The translations under genes and the position numbers were made by a program. A DNA stretch of 63,224 bases from an uncultured Lachnospiraceae bacterium (GTDB lineage: Bacteria > Bacillota > Clostridia > Lachnospirales > Lachnospiraceae), in the NCBI GenBank assembly GCA_944380185.1, contig CALWGV010000049.1:1-63224 (forward strand), given 5' to 3'. Below, one piece after another: positions 16,010-25,005 of the stretch (the first letter of the stretch is position 1; every line of letters starts with the position of its first letter). Under the pieces are notes generated by a model. The model made no database searches and was not told the DNA's origin. It saw nothing but the letters and a program-made list of their open reading frames with translations.

Positions 16010-16581
16010 CTGTCCGCCTCCTTCAATGCACTGCGCAGTTTTTTTATGGCACGGCTGTATTTGGATAGAACCGTCGTCAGCTTCAAATCCAGCAAATCAG
16101 CGATCTCCCGATGCTTGAGACCGGTCATGGCGTATAGCACTACGATCTGCCGTTCTTCATCGGACAGGCTGCCAAGGAGTGCGCCCAGTACCATCTTATC
16201 CTCATGGTTTACCGCTGGTTCATCGGCAAACATGGCCTGCCAGTCCTCCGGCGCTACGGACACTGTCCGCTTCTGCTGCCTGATCGTCATCAGAGCCAGA
16301 TTCCTGGTGATGGTAAACAGCCAGGCAAGGGGTTTTCCCTTCGCCCGATATCCCCCTGCATTCTTCCACACCTGAATGTAGACGTCCTGCAGGACATCCT
16401 CCGCATCCTGTTTATTTTTAAGGAGAGACAGAGCAAACCCGTATACGGCCGCGTGAGTCTGCTTGTACAGCTCCGCCAGAGCCTCCTTATCGCCTTTTGC
16501 AATTTTGAAAATACAGTCTTCCATGATGCCGGTCTTCTCTCCGGATGATCCGCCCGGCACCGCCATGAATAGCGCAAGCAT
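16006..16581 (-). CDS. ECF-type RNA polymerase sigma factor
   Basis: This 191-residue sigma factor has region 2 (AELYKQTHAAVYGFALSLL, then DAEDVLQDVYIQVWKN) and region 4 (LSDEERQIVVLYAMTGLKHREIADLL, then a TTVLSKYSRAIKKL recognition helix). The start is the ATG at 16581 because AGGAGG is correctly spaced six bases before it; an upstream GTG and the downstream ATG at 16524 lack such a site. It is translationally coupled to the PepSY anti-sigma gene. Its promoter and target promoters were not identified. Confidence 0.9.
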   Translation of the reverse strand: MLALFMAVPGGSSGEKTGIMEDCIFKIAKGDKEALAELYKQTHAAVYGFALSLLKNKQDAEDVLQDVYIQVWKNAGGYRAKGKPLAWLFTITRNLALMTIRQQKRTVSVAPEDWQAMFADEPAVNHEDKMVLGALLGSLSDEERQIVVLYAMTGLKHREIADLLDLKLTTVLSKYSRAIKKLRSALKEADR

Positions 16582-16670
16582 GGCTTTCCTCCTGTTCACT
16601 TATATAATGCAGCTTGAGCTGTTTTTATTGCATGCCTTTTTAAAAAATTTTTTCCTGCCTCCCTTTCGGC

Positions 16671-17360
16671 CTATTGTTTTGTGCCTCGCACTTCTTTCAA
16701 ATAATTATAGACGGTAAAATTCGTGACCCCCAGCCGCTCCGCCACATGCTCCACAGAGCCCTTCACATCAAAGATTCCTTTTTCCTCCAGCCGTTCCACG
16801 ATTGCCAGCTTATCCTCCTTCTGCATGTAGGATACCGGCTTGCTGGCCGCTTCCAGCTCAGCTTTGACGATAGACTCCATTACCTCATTGATGTCATGGG
16901 CAGACGACTCTCCGGTCTCGTTCTCCGCTGCCGCCGGCACTTCAAAAGACGTCATTTCCTGAGCCAGCTTGGCAGCCACAATAAAATCCGTCAAATCCTG
17001 ATTGATGCAGATGCCGCCGATAATATGTCCCTTACCATCTCGGACAAACATGACAGAAGACCGCAGGATCCGCCCATCGGGCAGCTCACTGCGGCAGTTG
17101 AAGCAATCCGGCGCATCGTCGCCGTATTGCCTGAGCGTCTGAAGCAGATAATTCGTCACCGGTCCGCCGGCCTCGCGGTTTGTCACATTGCCGCCGATGG
17201 CCACCACAGAGGTTTCCGCATGACTTAAATCGTAAAGAATCACCTCATAACGACTGCCCAGTACATGGGCCAGTCCTTCCACCATCTGACGTATCGCCCG
17301 CAGATAGGGATGCAGCTCCTCTCCTTCCGCATTCTCCGGCCAAAAATTCTCCAGCTCCAT
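16671..17360 (-). CDS. YheO-like PAS / DauR-type HTH regulator
   Basis: This 229-residue regulator begins at the ATG at 17360 behind GAGGGGGGAG. Residues 10-125 are a YheO-like PAS domain (RYEVILYDLSHAETSVVAIGGNVTNRE, then VMFVRDGKGHIIGGICINQDL). The C-terminal 60 residues are a DauR-type helix-turn-helix (KLAIVERLEEKGIFDVKGS, then VAERLGVTNFTVYNYL). Relatives control D-amino-acid or imine metabolism. It lies 37 bases downstream of ridA in the same direction, so it probably responds to a metabolite linked to RidA. Confidence 0.85.
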   Translation of the reverse strand: MELENFWPENAEGEELHPYLRAIRQMVEGLAHVLGSRYEVILYDLSHAETSVVAIGGNVTNREAGGPVTNYLLQTLRQYGDDAPDCFNCRSELPDGRILRSSVMFVRDGKGHIIGGICINQDLTDFIVAAKLAQEMTSFEVPAAAENETGESSAHDINEVMESIVKAELEAASKPVSYMQKEDKLAIVERLEEKGIFDVKGSVEHVAERLGVTNFTVYNYLKEVRGTKQ

Positions 17361-17397
17361 CTTCTCCCCCCTCAAGGATTCGCAATCTGTCTGCAAA

Positions 17398-17781
17398 TCA
17401 ATCTTCTCTATATGCAATGGCCTCGATCTCACAGAGCACACCCTTGGGCAGCTCTTTTACCGCCACGCAGGAACGGGCCGGTCTGCTGACAAAATATTTC
17501 TCGTAGATGCTGTTGAACACAGGGAAGTCCCCCATATCTGCCAAAAAGCAGGTGGTCTTTACTACTTTTTCAAAGGAGGAGCCTCCGGCATTCAGGACTG
17601 CTCCCACATTTTTGCAGGACTGCTCCGCCTGCTCCACGATGGCAGCGCCCGCCACTTCACCTGTCGCCGGATCTACAGGAATCTGCCCGGAGGCAAAAAC
17701 CAGATTGCCCAGAATCATCCCCTGGGAATAGGGTCCTATTGCCGCGGGAGCATTGTTTGTCATAATTTTTTCCATAGCCAT
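17398..17781 (-). CDS. ridA: RidA family reactive intermediate/imine deaminase
   Basis: This 127-residue protein has the usual RidA length when started at the ATG at 17781 (AATGGAGAAG before it). Motifs are AAIGPYSQGM near the N-terminus, FASGQIPVDPATGE, the catalytic Arg in RPARSCVAV, and CEIEAIA near the end. RidA hydrolyses reactive 2-aminoacrylate and 2-iminobutanoate made by PLP enzymes such as threonine dehydratase, which is encoded at 42322 in this window. A near-consensus promoter lies upstream. Confidence 0.93.
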   Translation of the reverse strand: MAMEKIMTNNAPAAIGPYSQGMILGNLVFASGQIPVDPATGEVAGAAIVEQAEQSCKNVGAVLNAGGSSFEKVVKTTCFLADMGDFPVFNSIYEKYFVSRPARSCVAVKELPKGVLCEIEAIAYRED

Positions 17782-17842
17782 CTTCTCCATTCTTTCCTCG
17801 AATCTTATGAGCTGCCCGACAAATGCGCGGCTCATTTCATTT

Positions 17843-17871
17843 ATTATAGCGCATGAATATTCGGCGGTCAA
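17843..17871 (-). promoter_or_regulatory. Promoter of ridA
   Basis: TTGACC (17866-17871), 17 bases and TATAAT (17843-17848) on the minus strand. Confidence 0.7.
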
Positions 17872-17884
17872 CAAACAGCTTTCC

Positions 17885-17913
17885 TTGACGCAGATAATAC
17901 AAGGTGTTAAAAT
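17885..17913 (+). promoter_or_regulatory. Promoter of glgB-lepB
   Basis: TTGACG (17885-17890), 17 bases and TAAAAT (17908-17913), about 40 bases before the branching-enzyme start. Confidence 0.65.
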
Positions 17914-17951
17914 ATAGAAAAGCGAAAATTCCTATTGGGGAGGATATTTTT

Positions 17952-19868
17952 ATGGGCAAATCAACACAGTTTATCACCGATGTGGACTGCTACCTTTTCG
18001 GCAACGGCACCCATTATGAGATATACAAAAAGCTTGGGGCGCACCTGACGACGCAGAATCGCAAAAAAGGGGTGCATTTTGCCGTCTGGGCTCCTCATGC
18101 GGCCTCCGTCAGCGTAGTCGGCGACTTTAACGGCTGGGATGCTTCCCTGAATCCCATGACTCCTATTGCCACCTCCGGCATCTACGAGTGTTTTGTGCCC
18201 GGTTTGCAAGTGGGCACATTATACAAGTTTGCCATACACACACAGGCCGGAGACACCATTCTGAAAGCAGATCCCTATGCGGTCTGGGCAGAACTGCGCC
18301 CCGCCACCGCTTCCAAGGTAGCGGACATCAGCGGCTATGCCTGGGGAGATTCCAAATGGATGGAAACCCGCCGCGCCACAGATTTCCGCACAGCCCCCTA
18401 CGCCATCTATGAAGTCCATCCCGGCTCCTGGAAGAAAAACGGCGATGAGTTCCTGAATTATCGTGAGCTGGCTCATCAGCTGGGCAGCTATATGAAAGAT
18501 ATGGGATACTCCCATGTGGAGCTGATGGGCATTGCCGAGCATCCCTTCGACGGTTCCTGGGGCTATCAGGTCACCGGCTATTACGCTCCCACCTCCCGTT
18601 ACGGCACCCCCGAAGACTTTATGTACCTGGTGGATTATCTGCACCAGATGAATATCGGTGTGATTCTGGACTGGGTACCCGCCCATTTCCCCCGGGATGC
18701 CCATGGTCTGGCCGATTTTGACGGCACCCCCACCTATGAATATGCCGATCCCAAAAAAGGTGAGCACCCCGACTGGGGAACCAAGATTTTTGATTACGCA
18801 AAGCATGAGGTCTCCAATTTCCTCATCGCCAACGCCCTGTACTGGATCGAACAGTTCCATGTGGATGGCCTGCGAGTGGATGCCGTGGCCTCCATGCTCT
18901 ATCTGGACTACGGCAAGACCGAAGGCAACTGGACGCCCAATCGTTACGGCGGAAACCAGAACCTGGAGGCCATCGAGTTTTTCCGTCATCTGAACACCAT
19001 CGTCCAGAAGCGTAACCCCGGCGCGGTGATGATCGCCGAGGAGTCCACCGCCTGGCCCATGGTGACCGGCGACCCCGCCGAAGGCGGCCTGGGCTTCTCC
19101 TTTAAATGGAACATGGGATGGATGCACGACTTCCTGGAATACATGAAGCTGGATCCCTATTTCCGCAGCTACAATCACAACAAGATGACCTTCGGGATGA
19201 CCTACGCCTGCAGCGAGAACTTTATCCTGGTACTATCTCACGACGAAGTCGTCCATCTGAAATGTTCGATGATTGCCAAGATGCCCGGTCTCTACGATGA
19301 CAAATTCAAGAATCTAAAGGTCGGTTATGCCTTTATGATGGGTCATCCCGGCAAAAAGCTCTTGTTCATGGGCCAGGAATTCGGCCAGTGGCATGAGTGG
19401 GATGAGAAAAAGGAGCTGGACTGGTTTCTTTTGGACGAGGACAAGCACAAAGATGTGCAGAATTTCTACCGGGGATTGCTGCACTTATACCGGCGCACTC
19501 CTGCTCTCTATGAGAATGATTATGACTGGAGCGGTTTCGAGTGGATCAACTGCAATGACAGCTACCGCAGCATTTTCAGCTTTGTGCGCAAGAGCAAAAA
19601 CGGGCGGGGCAATCTCCTGTTCGTCTGCAACTTCACCCCCATGGCCTATGACGACTATCGGGTCGGCGTGCCCTGCCGCGGCCGCTATACTTTGCTGATG
19701 GACGAGACTCGGGGGCTGTATCCAAAGATCGGCGACGCCCCGTCTTACCTGGCGGAAAAATCCCCCTGCGACGGGCGGGATCTCTCTATCGCCCATCCGC
19801 TGCCGCCCTACGGCATTCTGGTTTACCGCTATGACTATCCTAGAAAGAGGAAACAGACGAAAAAGTGA
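17952..19868 (+). CDS. glgB: 1,4-alpha-glucan branching enzyme (GH13)
   Basis: This 638-residue glycogen branching enzyme transfers alpha-1,4 chains to alpha-1,6 positions. It has an N-terminal CBM48 domain (HFAVWAPHAASVSVVGDFNGWD). The GH13 catalytic regions follow: DWVPAHFPRDAHGL, DGLRVDAVASM with the Asp nucleophile, MIAEEST with the acid/base Glu, and LSHDEVVH. The ATG at 17952 follows GGGGAGG with good spacing; an earlier ATG in frame lacks a site. No other glycogen genes are in the window. Its stop overlaps the signal peptidase start by four bases. Confidence 0.95.
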   Translation: MGKSTQFITDVDCYLFGNGTHYEIYKKLGAHLTTQNRKKGVHFAVWAPHAASVSVVGDFNGWDASLNPMTPIATSGIYECFVPGLQVGTLYKFAIHTQAGDTILKADPYAVWAELRPATASKVADISGYAWGDSKWMETRRATDFRTAPYAIYEVHPGSWKKNGDEFLNYRELAHQLGSYMKDMGYSHVELMGIAEHPFDGSWGYQVTGYYAPTSRYGTPEDFMYLVDYLHQMNIGVILDWVPAHFPRDAHGLADFDGTPTYEYADPKKGEHPDWGTKIFDYAKHEVSNFLIANALYWIEQFHVDGLRVDAVASMLYLDYGKTEGNWTPNRYGGNQNLEAIEFFRHLNTIVQKRNPGAVMIAEESTAWPMVTGDPAEGGLGFSFKWNMGWMHDFLEYMKLDPYFRSYNHNKMTFGMTYACSENFILVLSHDEVVHLKCSMIAKMPGLYDDKFKNLKVGYAFMMGHPGKKLLFMGQEFGQWHEWDEKKELDWFLLDEDKHKDVQNFYRGLLHLYRRTPALYENDYDWSGFEWINCNDSYRSIFSFVRKSKNGRGNLLFVCNFTPMAYDDYRVGVPCRGRYTLLMDETRGLYPKIGDAPSYLAEKSPCDGRDLSIAHPLPPYGILVYRYDYPRKRKQTKK

Positions 19869-20452
19869 GCGACATTCAACATCATCATTCCTGTTCGGGG
19901 GGAGGAGACGACTCCTCCCCCAAACCGTTGAAGAAAAAAATTTTGGCCGAGCTGGCCGACTGGATCAAGATTCTGGTGGTCGCCGCCATCGGTGCATGGC
20001 TGTGCAACACCTTTCTGCTGATGAATACAGAAATCCCCACCGGTTCCATGGAGGACACCATTCCCGCCGGCAGCCGAATCATCAGCTCCCGGGTGCACTA
20101 CTGGTTTTCCGACCCGCAAAGGGGCGACGTGATCCTCTTCGATCCCCCCGACGGCGATATCTACCCCTATGTCAAGAGGGTCATCGGCCTGCCAGGTGAA
20201 ACCGTCACCATCATCAACGGTCTGGTTTACATCAATGGCTCTGAGCAGCCTCTGGACGAACCCTATCTGAAGGAGGCCCCCATCGGCAGCTTTGGCCCAT
20301 ATGAGGTTCCCGAAGGCTGCTATTTTGTCATGGGCGACAACCGCAATCACAGCAATGACTCCCGTTATTGGCAGAATACCTTTGTTCCCCGCGAAAACAT
20401 CTACGCCAAAGCGCTTTTTGGCTACTGGCCAAGACTGTACTGGGTAAATTAA
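19865..20452 (+). CDS. lepB: Signal peptidase I
   Basis: This 195-residue membrane-anchored serine protease cleaves signal peptides. It has one hydrophobic helix near residues 35-58, the catalytic Ser in TEIPTGSMEDTI, GDVILFDPP, the catalytic Lys in YVKRVIGLPGE, and the closing box GDNRNHSNDSRYW. The N-terminal His/Gly/Asp tail is unusual but short. Translation starts at GTG 19865, overlapping the branching-enzyme stop by four bases, so it depends on glgB transcription or coupling. A hairpin terminator follows. Confidence 0.93.
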   Translation: MSDIQHHHSCSGGGDDSSPKPLKKKILAELADWIKILVVAAIGAWLCNTFLLMNTEIPTGSMEDTIPAGSRIISSRVHYWFSDPQRGDVILFDPPDGDIYPYVKRVIGLPGETVTIINGLVYINGSEQPLDEPYLKEAPIGSFGPYEVPEGCYFVMGDNRNHSNDSRYWQNTFVPRENIYAKALFGYWPRLYWVN

Positions 20453-20474
20453 ATGGCAAAAGCAAATGACAAAA

Positions 20475-20516
20475 GAGAAGGCTTTTCCGGCGCAATTTCC
20501 GTAAAGCCTTCTCTTT
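20475..20516. terminator. Bidirectional terminator after lepB
   Basis: An eleven-base stem (GAGAAGGCTTT / AAAGCCTTCTC) is followed by TTTATAT and preceded by AAAA. It serves lepB and the convergent LCP gene. Confidence 0.8.
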
Positions 20517-20563
20517 ATATAACTTGGTTTTCTCTTTTGCCGTCTTTTGTTACTTCCCGGACC

Positions 20564-21667
20564 TTAACGTCCCAGCACCTCATCCATTCTCTCGGCGATC
20601 TGCTGTACCCTGGCCGAAGGGGTGTAACCCTCGATCCCCAGGTTTTCGCGGAAGCGAGTAGCCACCTGGGTGAGATCATCCACCATAACGATACTTCCAT
20701 ATCCGCTCACGGTTCCTGCATGGCTGTTCTCCGTATCCACCAGCTTGATGTGCTCTAACTCCGACACATTCAGGATATCCATCACATCCTTGGCAAAGAA
20801 GAGCATATTGCCGATAGTCATGTCCGAATACATATTTTCGTAGGCAATGCCGGCCAGCTCGATGTACTTGTCATAGGACATATCCTTGACCTTATCATAG
20901 ATAGCCATAAGGGCATTAAACTGACGGTCGTTTCTCTTGTAGTCCGAGTCAATCTTGCGGACGCGGCAGTAAGCCAGGACCTCATCGCCGTTTAACAGGT
21001 GCGTGCCTCCGGTCACGCCCCAGGCGCCGTACTGCTCCCACATGTGCTCCGCCTCGGCATCCGTCAGCGTCAGGGTCACTCCGCCCACCAGATCCACGAT
21101 CTGCGGCAGCGAATCAAAATTTACTACAAAATAATTGGCGATATCGATGTCGAAGTTTTCCTCGAAGGTCTGGATGGCCAGCTCGGCTCCGCCATCATGG
21201 TAAGCGCTGTTGAGTTTGCCGAAGCCCTTGCCCTCGACATAGACAAAAGTATCCCGCGGGATTGAGGCCAGCACCACCCGCTGCTCCTCATCATTGACCG
21301 ACATGACGATCATCGCGTCGCTGTGACCGGAATAGCTGGTGCCGTCAATACCCATGAGCAGGTAATGCGTCCATCCTTCGTCCTTGGAGACAGAATGATT
21401 CTCCGGCGTCTCCAGGCTTTCTTCGGCCAGATCCTCGTTTACCGTGGGCGCCTGCGGATCTATGGTCTCCCCTTCTTCCAGTCCGTCATTGCCAAAGTCC
21501 GCTCCCGCACTGGGATTATCTCCCTGCCCGGTGTAGGGGTCAGGCTTCGTCCGGGTCAATATAAAAGCAGCAGCCGCAATCAGTACAGCCAGAATCACCA
21601 AAAGGACAATCAGAATCGTTCTGGACCTCCGGCTTACCTTCCGTCCTCTGCCATTTTTCTCCGCCAT
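20564..21667 (-). CDS. LytR-CpsA-Psr (LCP) family protein, copy 1
   Basis: This 367-residue LCP protein would attach teichoic acids or polysaccharides to peptidoglycan. It has a charged cytosolic start, one membrane helix near residues 17-38, then an Asp/Glu-rich linker and an LCP domain. Conserved signs are GWTHYLLMGID, RSDAMIVMSV-type (here HSDAMIVMSVN), SIPRDTFVYV, YFVVNFDSLPQIVDLVGGV, and LAYCRVRKIDSDYKRNDRQ with the phosphate-binding Arg residues. The ATG at 21667 follows TGGAGG; an earlier ATG overlaps this site. It is a tandem paralogue of the gene at 21839-22930. Confidence 0.92.
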   Translation of the reverse strand: MAEKNGRGRKVSRRSRTILIVLLVILAVLIAAAAFILTRTKPDPYTGQGDNPSAGADFGNDGLEEGETIDPQAPTVNEDLAEESLETPENHSVSKDEGWTHYLLMGIDGTSYSGHSDAMIVMSVNDEEQRVVLASIPRDTFVYVEGKGFGKLNSAYHDGGAELAIQTFEENFDIDIANYFVVNFDSLPQIVDLVGGVTLTLTDAEAEHMWEQYGAWGVTGGTHLLNGDEVLAYCRVRKIDSDYKRNDRQFNALMAIYDKVKDMSYDKYIELAGIAYENMYSDMTIGNMLFFAKDVMDILNVSELEHIKLVDTENSHAGTVSGYGSIVMVDDLTQVATRFRENLGIEGYTPSARVQQIAERMDEVLGR

Positions 21668-21750
21668 ATCATTTTCCTCCATTGATTTGTATTTCTTCAG
21701 ATGATAAGGACCCGGCGCCGAACATGGCGCCAGGCCCGCTTGCTGTCACA

Positions 21751-21778
21751 ATTATAACATGCAAAAAGAATATGGCAA
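21751..21778 (-). promoter_or_regulatory. Promoter of LCP copy 1
   Basis: TTGCCA (21773-21778), 16 bases and TATAAT (21751-21756) on the minus strand in the gap between the two LCP genes. Confidence 0.6.
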
Positions 21779-21838
21779 GGGAAATCAGGCAACTTTAAGG
21801 GAATCGTAAATTTGCACGGGTTTTGGATACAACTTCGA

Positions 21839-22930
21839 TTATTTTAACGCCTCAAGGGCCTCCGATATCTGCACCAGACGGGCGCTGGGTTCATAGTTCT
21901 CGATGCCCAGAGCCTCTCTCCAGCGGATAGCCGTGTCTTCCAGGTTGTCCACCAGCACTACAGAGCGGCCGCCCAGGCTGCCTGTGCTGCTGTGCTCGCT
22001 GTCCACCAGCTTTACATTTTCAATACCGCCGTTCTCCGTGACAGCCAGCAGATCTCCCACCAGAGAAATGGCCCCTGCCACGGTCATATCCGTGTACATG
22101 TGGTCGTACACCGTGCTGATCAGTTCGGTATACTGGCTCACGGATAGATCTTTTACCTTATCATAAATCGCCATCAGCACGGCAAACTGGCGGTCATTGC
22201 GCTTATAATCCGAATCTATTTTGCGGACGCGGCAATAGGCCAGCGCCTCCTTGCCATTCAGCACCTGGGTGCCGCCGGATAAGCCCCACGCCGCGTAATA
22301 CTCTCCCATATGCTTGGCCTCTGCATCCGTCAGCGTGATGGTCACACCGCCGATCAGATCGACGATCTCCTCCATTGCGGCAAAATTGACGGTAAAATAA
22401 TTTTCTATATCGATGTCGAAATTCTCCTCAAAAGTCTGTACCGTCAAATCGGCTCCGCCATAGGCATAAGCGTGAGTCAGCTTGTCAAAACTGTTTTTTC
22501 CATCGATATAGACAAGAGTGTCTCTGGGGACAGACGAGAGGACTACCCGACCTTCATCCTCGCTCACCGACAGCACCACCATGGCGTCACTTCTCTTGGC
22601 CGTGTAGCTGTCAGTCTCACCATCTACCCCCAAAAGCAGATAATGTCTCCACCCTTCATCGCGGGTCGGCTGGCTGCCGCTCTCCTGAGACAGCCCCTCT
22701 AACTCAGCGTTGGCCGCCTCCTGATTGACAGTAGGCACATCGGCTGCCGCCGTCTCCCCATCCTCTTCCTCCACTTCACGGTTAAAATCAAGGGGAGTCT
22801 CCGGCTCAGGCTTGCTGCGCGTCAGCAGAAATGCCGCCACAGCAATCAGCACCGCCAATATGACAAGCAGGACTATCAGCACGGTTACTTTTTTGTTTTT
22901 TCTCTTCTTTCCGGTTCTATCACTGGCCAT
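21839..22930 (-). CDS. LytR-CpsA-Psr (LCP) family protein, copy 2
   Basis: This 363-residue paralogue of the neighbouring LCP protein has the same layout: charged N-terminus, a membrane helix near residues 15-37, an acidic linker, and an LCP domain with GWRHYLLLGVD, RSDAMVVLSV, SVPRDTLVYI and YCRVRKIDSDYKRNDRQ. GGAGG precedes the ATG. It has its own near-consensus promoter, so the two copies are probably separately controlled. Confidence 0.92.
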   Translation of the reverse strand: MASDRTGKKRKNKKVTVLIVLLVILAVLIAVAAFLLTRSKPEPETPLDFNREVEEEDGETAAADVPTVNQEAANAELEGLSQESGSQPTRDEGWRHYLLLGVDGETDSYTAKRSDAMVVLSVSEDEGRVVLSSVPRDTLVYIDGKNSFDKLTHAYAYGGADLTVQTFEENFDIDIENYFTVNFAAMEEIVDLIGGVTITLTDAEAKHMGEYYAAWGLSGGTQVLNGKEALAYCRVRKIDSDYKRNDRQFAVLMAIYDKVKDLSVSQYTELISTVYDHMYTDMTVAGAISLVGDLLAVTENGGIENVKLVDSEHSSTGSLGGRSVVLVDNLEDTAIRWREALGIENYEPSARLVQISEALEALK

Positions 22931-23023
22931 CTGGGATTTCCTCCGTACATTTTTATCGTTCTTCAGTCTTTTTCATCCACGTCCATCTCTGTCGATCCTA
23001 TATCGACAAAGTCACATTGTGTA

Positions 23024-23052
23024 ATTATATCTCCAAAGGCCAAAAAACTCAA
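23024..23052 (-). promoter_or_regulatory. Promoter of LCP copy 2
   Basis: TTGAGT (23047-23052), 17 bases and TATAAT (23024-23029) on the minus strand. The rest of the gap to 23226 holds one hairpin with a duplicated GGCAGCTTAA (23099-23125) and no gene that I can see. Confidence 0.65.
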
Positions 23053-23226
23053 TATTTTCCCAGCAAAATCCGCAGATAACGCTGTAATCCATGGCTGTCG
23101 GGCAGCTTAAGGCAGCTTAAGCCCGGTGTCGCCTGTCTGGGGAAATTATATCTGAGGATACTATAAAGGATGTACTGTCCTGTCTTTTTTCATTCGCGCT
23201 TCTGTCTGTCTTTTGCGCAGACGTCC

Positions 23227-23958
23227 TTAATCCCTTCTCTCTCCCTCGTTGTCATAGCACTCGCAGAAACGGGCGGCAAAGGCCGGAGGCTCGCCGTGAA
23301 CATACAGATGTGCTGTGTCGCCGAAAGAAAGCATACGGAAACTGGCAATTCCCTTTCTGCGCTCCTCCGTCACCACAGTGGTGACAGAGGATGGAGCGGC
23401 GCACACTCCATGCCACAGCACCATGGGCGAAATATTGAGCAGATGGGAAAGCAGCACGCATTCCAGACCGAAATGGCAGAAGAAAACCAGAGTATCGTTA
23501 TTGGGCTCCTCGGCCCGATACAAATGCTCCTGCCGGCAATAGCCGTGCTCTGCCAGCAGCCGATCGAAGCTCTCCGTCACCCACCGATATTCCTCTCCCA
23601 CGTTTCCTTCCCGCATGATTTCCGTATCCCACCAGCTGTCTGCCCCGTAATAGCGCTCATCTGCCGTCCAGTCCTGGGGCAGCCAGTCCCAGGCAATGTG
23701 ACTGCGCTCAGTCTTGTCCGGTCTGTTGATGGACGGCATAAATTCTCTCAGCCACTTGTATTCCACCGCAGTGCGCCCCATCTTTTTTAATGTCAGAGAA
23801 GCCGTGTCCTTTGCCCGCCCCAGCGGAGATACATAAAAATCCTTTACCTCCAGCTTCGACAAACGCTCCGACAGATACTCGGCCTCCTTCCAGCCTTTCT
23901 TCGTCAGGGAGTCAATGGAATAATCGGGATCTGCATGTCTGACCATTAAAAGCTTCAT
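23227..23958 (-). CDS. Histidine phosphatase family protein
   Basis: This 243-residue protein opens with LLMVRHADPDYS, the branch-1 RHG-type phosphatase motif with the phospho-accepting His, then SPLGRAKDTASL (second phosphate-binding Arg) and a conserved His in FFCHFGLECVL. It resembles the phosphoglycerate-mutase-like hydrolases of gut clostridia; the substrate is unknown. AGGAGAGG precedes the ATG. It is divergent from the HAD gene at 24147. Confidence 0.88.
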   Translation of the reverse strand: MKLLMVRHADPDYSIDSLTKKGWKEAEYLSERLSKLEVKDFYVSPLGRAKDTASLTLKKMGRTAVEYKWLREFMPSINRPDKTERSHIAWDWLPQDWTADERYYGADSWWDTEIMREGNVGEEYRWVTESFDRLLAEHGYCRQEHLYRAEEPNNDTLVFFCHFGLECVLLSHLLNISPMVLWHGVCAAPSSVTTVVTEERRKGIASFRMLSFGDTAHLYVHGEPPAFAARFCECYDNEGERRD

Positions 23959-24146
23959 ACTTTCATCCTCTCCTGTGCATAGTTTATCCGCATATTATTC
24001 TAACATACGCAAGGACGGATGGATACAGAAAAAAGGAAAAATTCCGGTAAAAAAGCCGGACTGTCCTCCAGGCGAAAATTTTACACGGCAGCGATGGCAA
24101 TCCTTGCTGCTTTCTGTTATACTGAACACAGGAGGGAATTGCAGAG

Positions 24147-24989
24147 ATGAATAGAACAATAAATTCGACAAAAAATATTAATTTCAACGAAAAAACCGGT
24201 TTTATCTGCGATATGGACGGCGTGATCTACCACGGCAACCAGATTCTGCCCGGTGTGACCGAATTTATCCAGTGGCTTCACGACGAGGACAAGCAGTATC
24301 TGTTTCTGACCAACAACAGCAGCTATACTCCCAGAGAACTGCAGCAGAAGCTGGCCCGCATGGGTCTGGATGTGTCCCAGGAGCATTTTTACACCAGCGC
24401 TCTGGCTACCGCCGCCTTTTTAAAGGAGCAGGCTCCCGGCTGTTCGGTATTTGCCATCGGCGAGGCCGGCCTCTTTAACGCCCTGTATGACGCCGGCATC
24501 ACGATGAATGATGTAAACCCTGACTACGTGGTAGTGGGGGAGGGACGGTCCTACTCCCTGGATACCCTCACCAAAGCCACCAACCTGGTGTTAGCCGGGG
24601 CTAAACTCATCGGTGCCAATTCCGATGTATCCGGTCCGATCGAGCACGGCATCGCCCCTGCCTGCCGCGCCCTGGTAGCCCCCATCGAGATGGCCACCGG
24701 CACGCAGGCTTATTTCTGCGGCAAGCCCAATCCCCTGATGATGCGGACGGGCCTGCGGATTCTTAACTGCCATTCCGCCGACGCGGTAATGGTCGGCGAC
24801 CGCATGGACACCGATGTAATCTCCGGTCTGGAGAGCGGCATGTCCACCGTCCTGGTCCTCTCCGGCATTTCCACCATGGAGACGCTCAAGACCTACGCCT
24901 ATCGGCCAAGTATCGTCCTGGACGGCGTCGGCGATATCGTATCCATGGCAAAGGCAGATGCAGCACGGCAAAAGAAAGAAGCCCTGTAA
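24147..24989 (+). CDS. HAD-IIA family hydrolase (NagD-like)
   Basis: This 280-residue phosphatase of the NagD/phosphoglycolate type has motif I FICDMDGVIYHGN (Asp nucleophile and acid/base Asp), motif II TNNSS in YLFLTNNSSYTPREL, the Lys in CGKPNPLM, and motif III MVGDRMDTDVISGLESGM. AGGAGG lies eleven bases before the ATG. The stop codon lies inside the hairpin that also ends the convergent tRNA-Val. Confidence 0.9.
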   Translation: MNRTINSTKNINFNEKTGFICDMDGVIYHGNQILPGVTEFIQWLHDEDKQYLFLTNNSSYTPRELQQKLARMGLDVSQEHFYTSALATAAFLKEQAPGCSVFAIGEAGLFNALYDAGITMNDVNPDYVVVGEGRSYSLDTLTKATNLVLAGAKLIGANSDVSGPIEHGIAPACRALVAPIEMATGTQAYFCGKPNPLMMRTGLRILNCHSADAVMVGDRMDTDVISGLESGMSTVLVLSGISTMETLKTYAYRPSIVLDGVGDIVSMAKADAARQKKEAL

Positions 24990-25003
24990 AACAGGGCTTC
25001 TCA
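24978..25003. terminator. Bidirectional terminator between HAD gene and tRNA-Val
   Basis: GAAGCCCTGT ... ACAGGGCTTC, a ten-base stem with loop AAA, followed on the minus strand by CTTTCTTTT. It sits two bases past the tRNA end. Confidence 0.7.
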
Positions 25004-25005
25004 TC

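Noticed and set aside
22931-23226. Possible riboswitch between LCP copy 2 and the histidine phosphatase gene
   Set aside because: I see a promoter and one hairpin with a duplicated GGCAGCTTAA, but no c-di-GMP, T-box or other leader signature.
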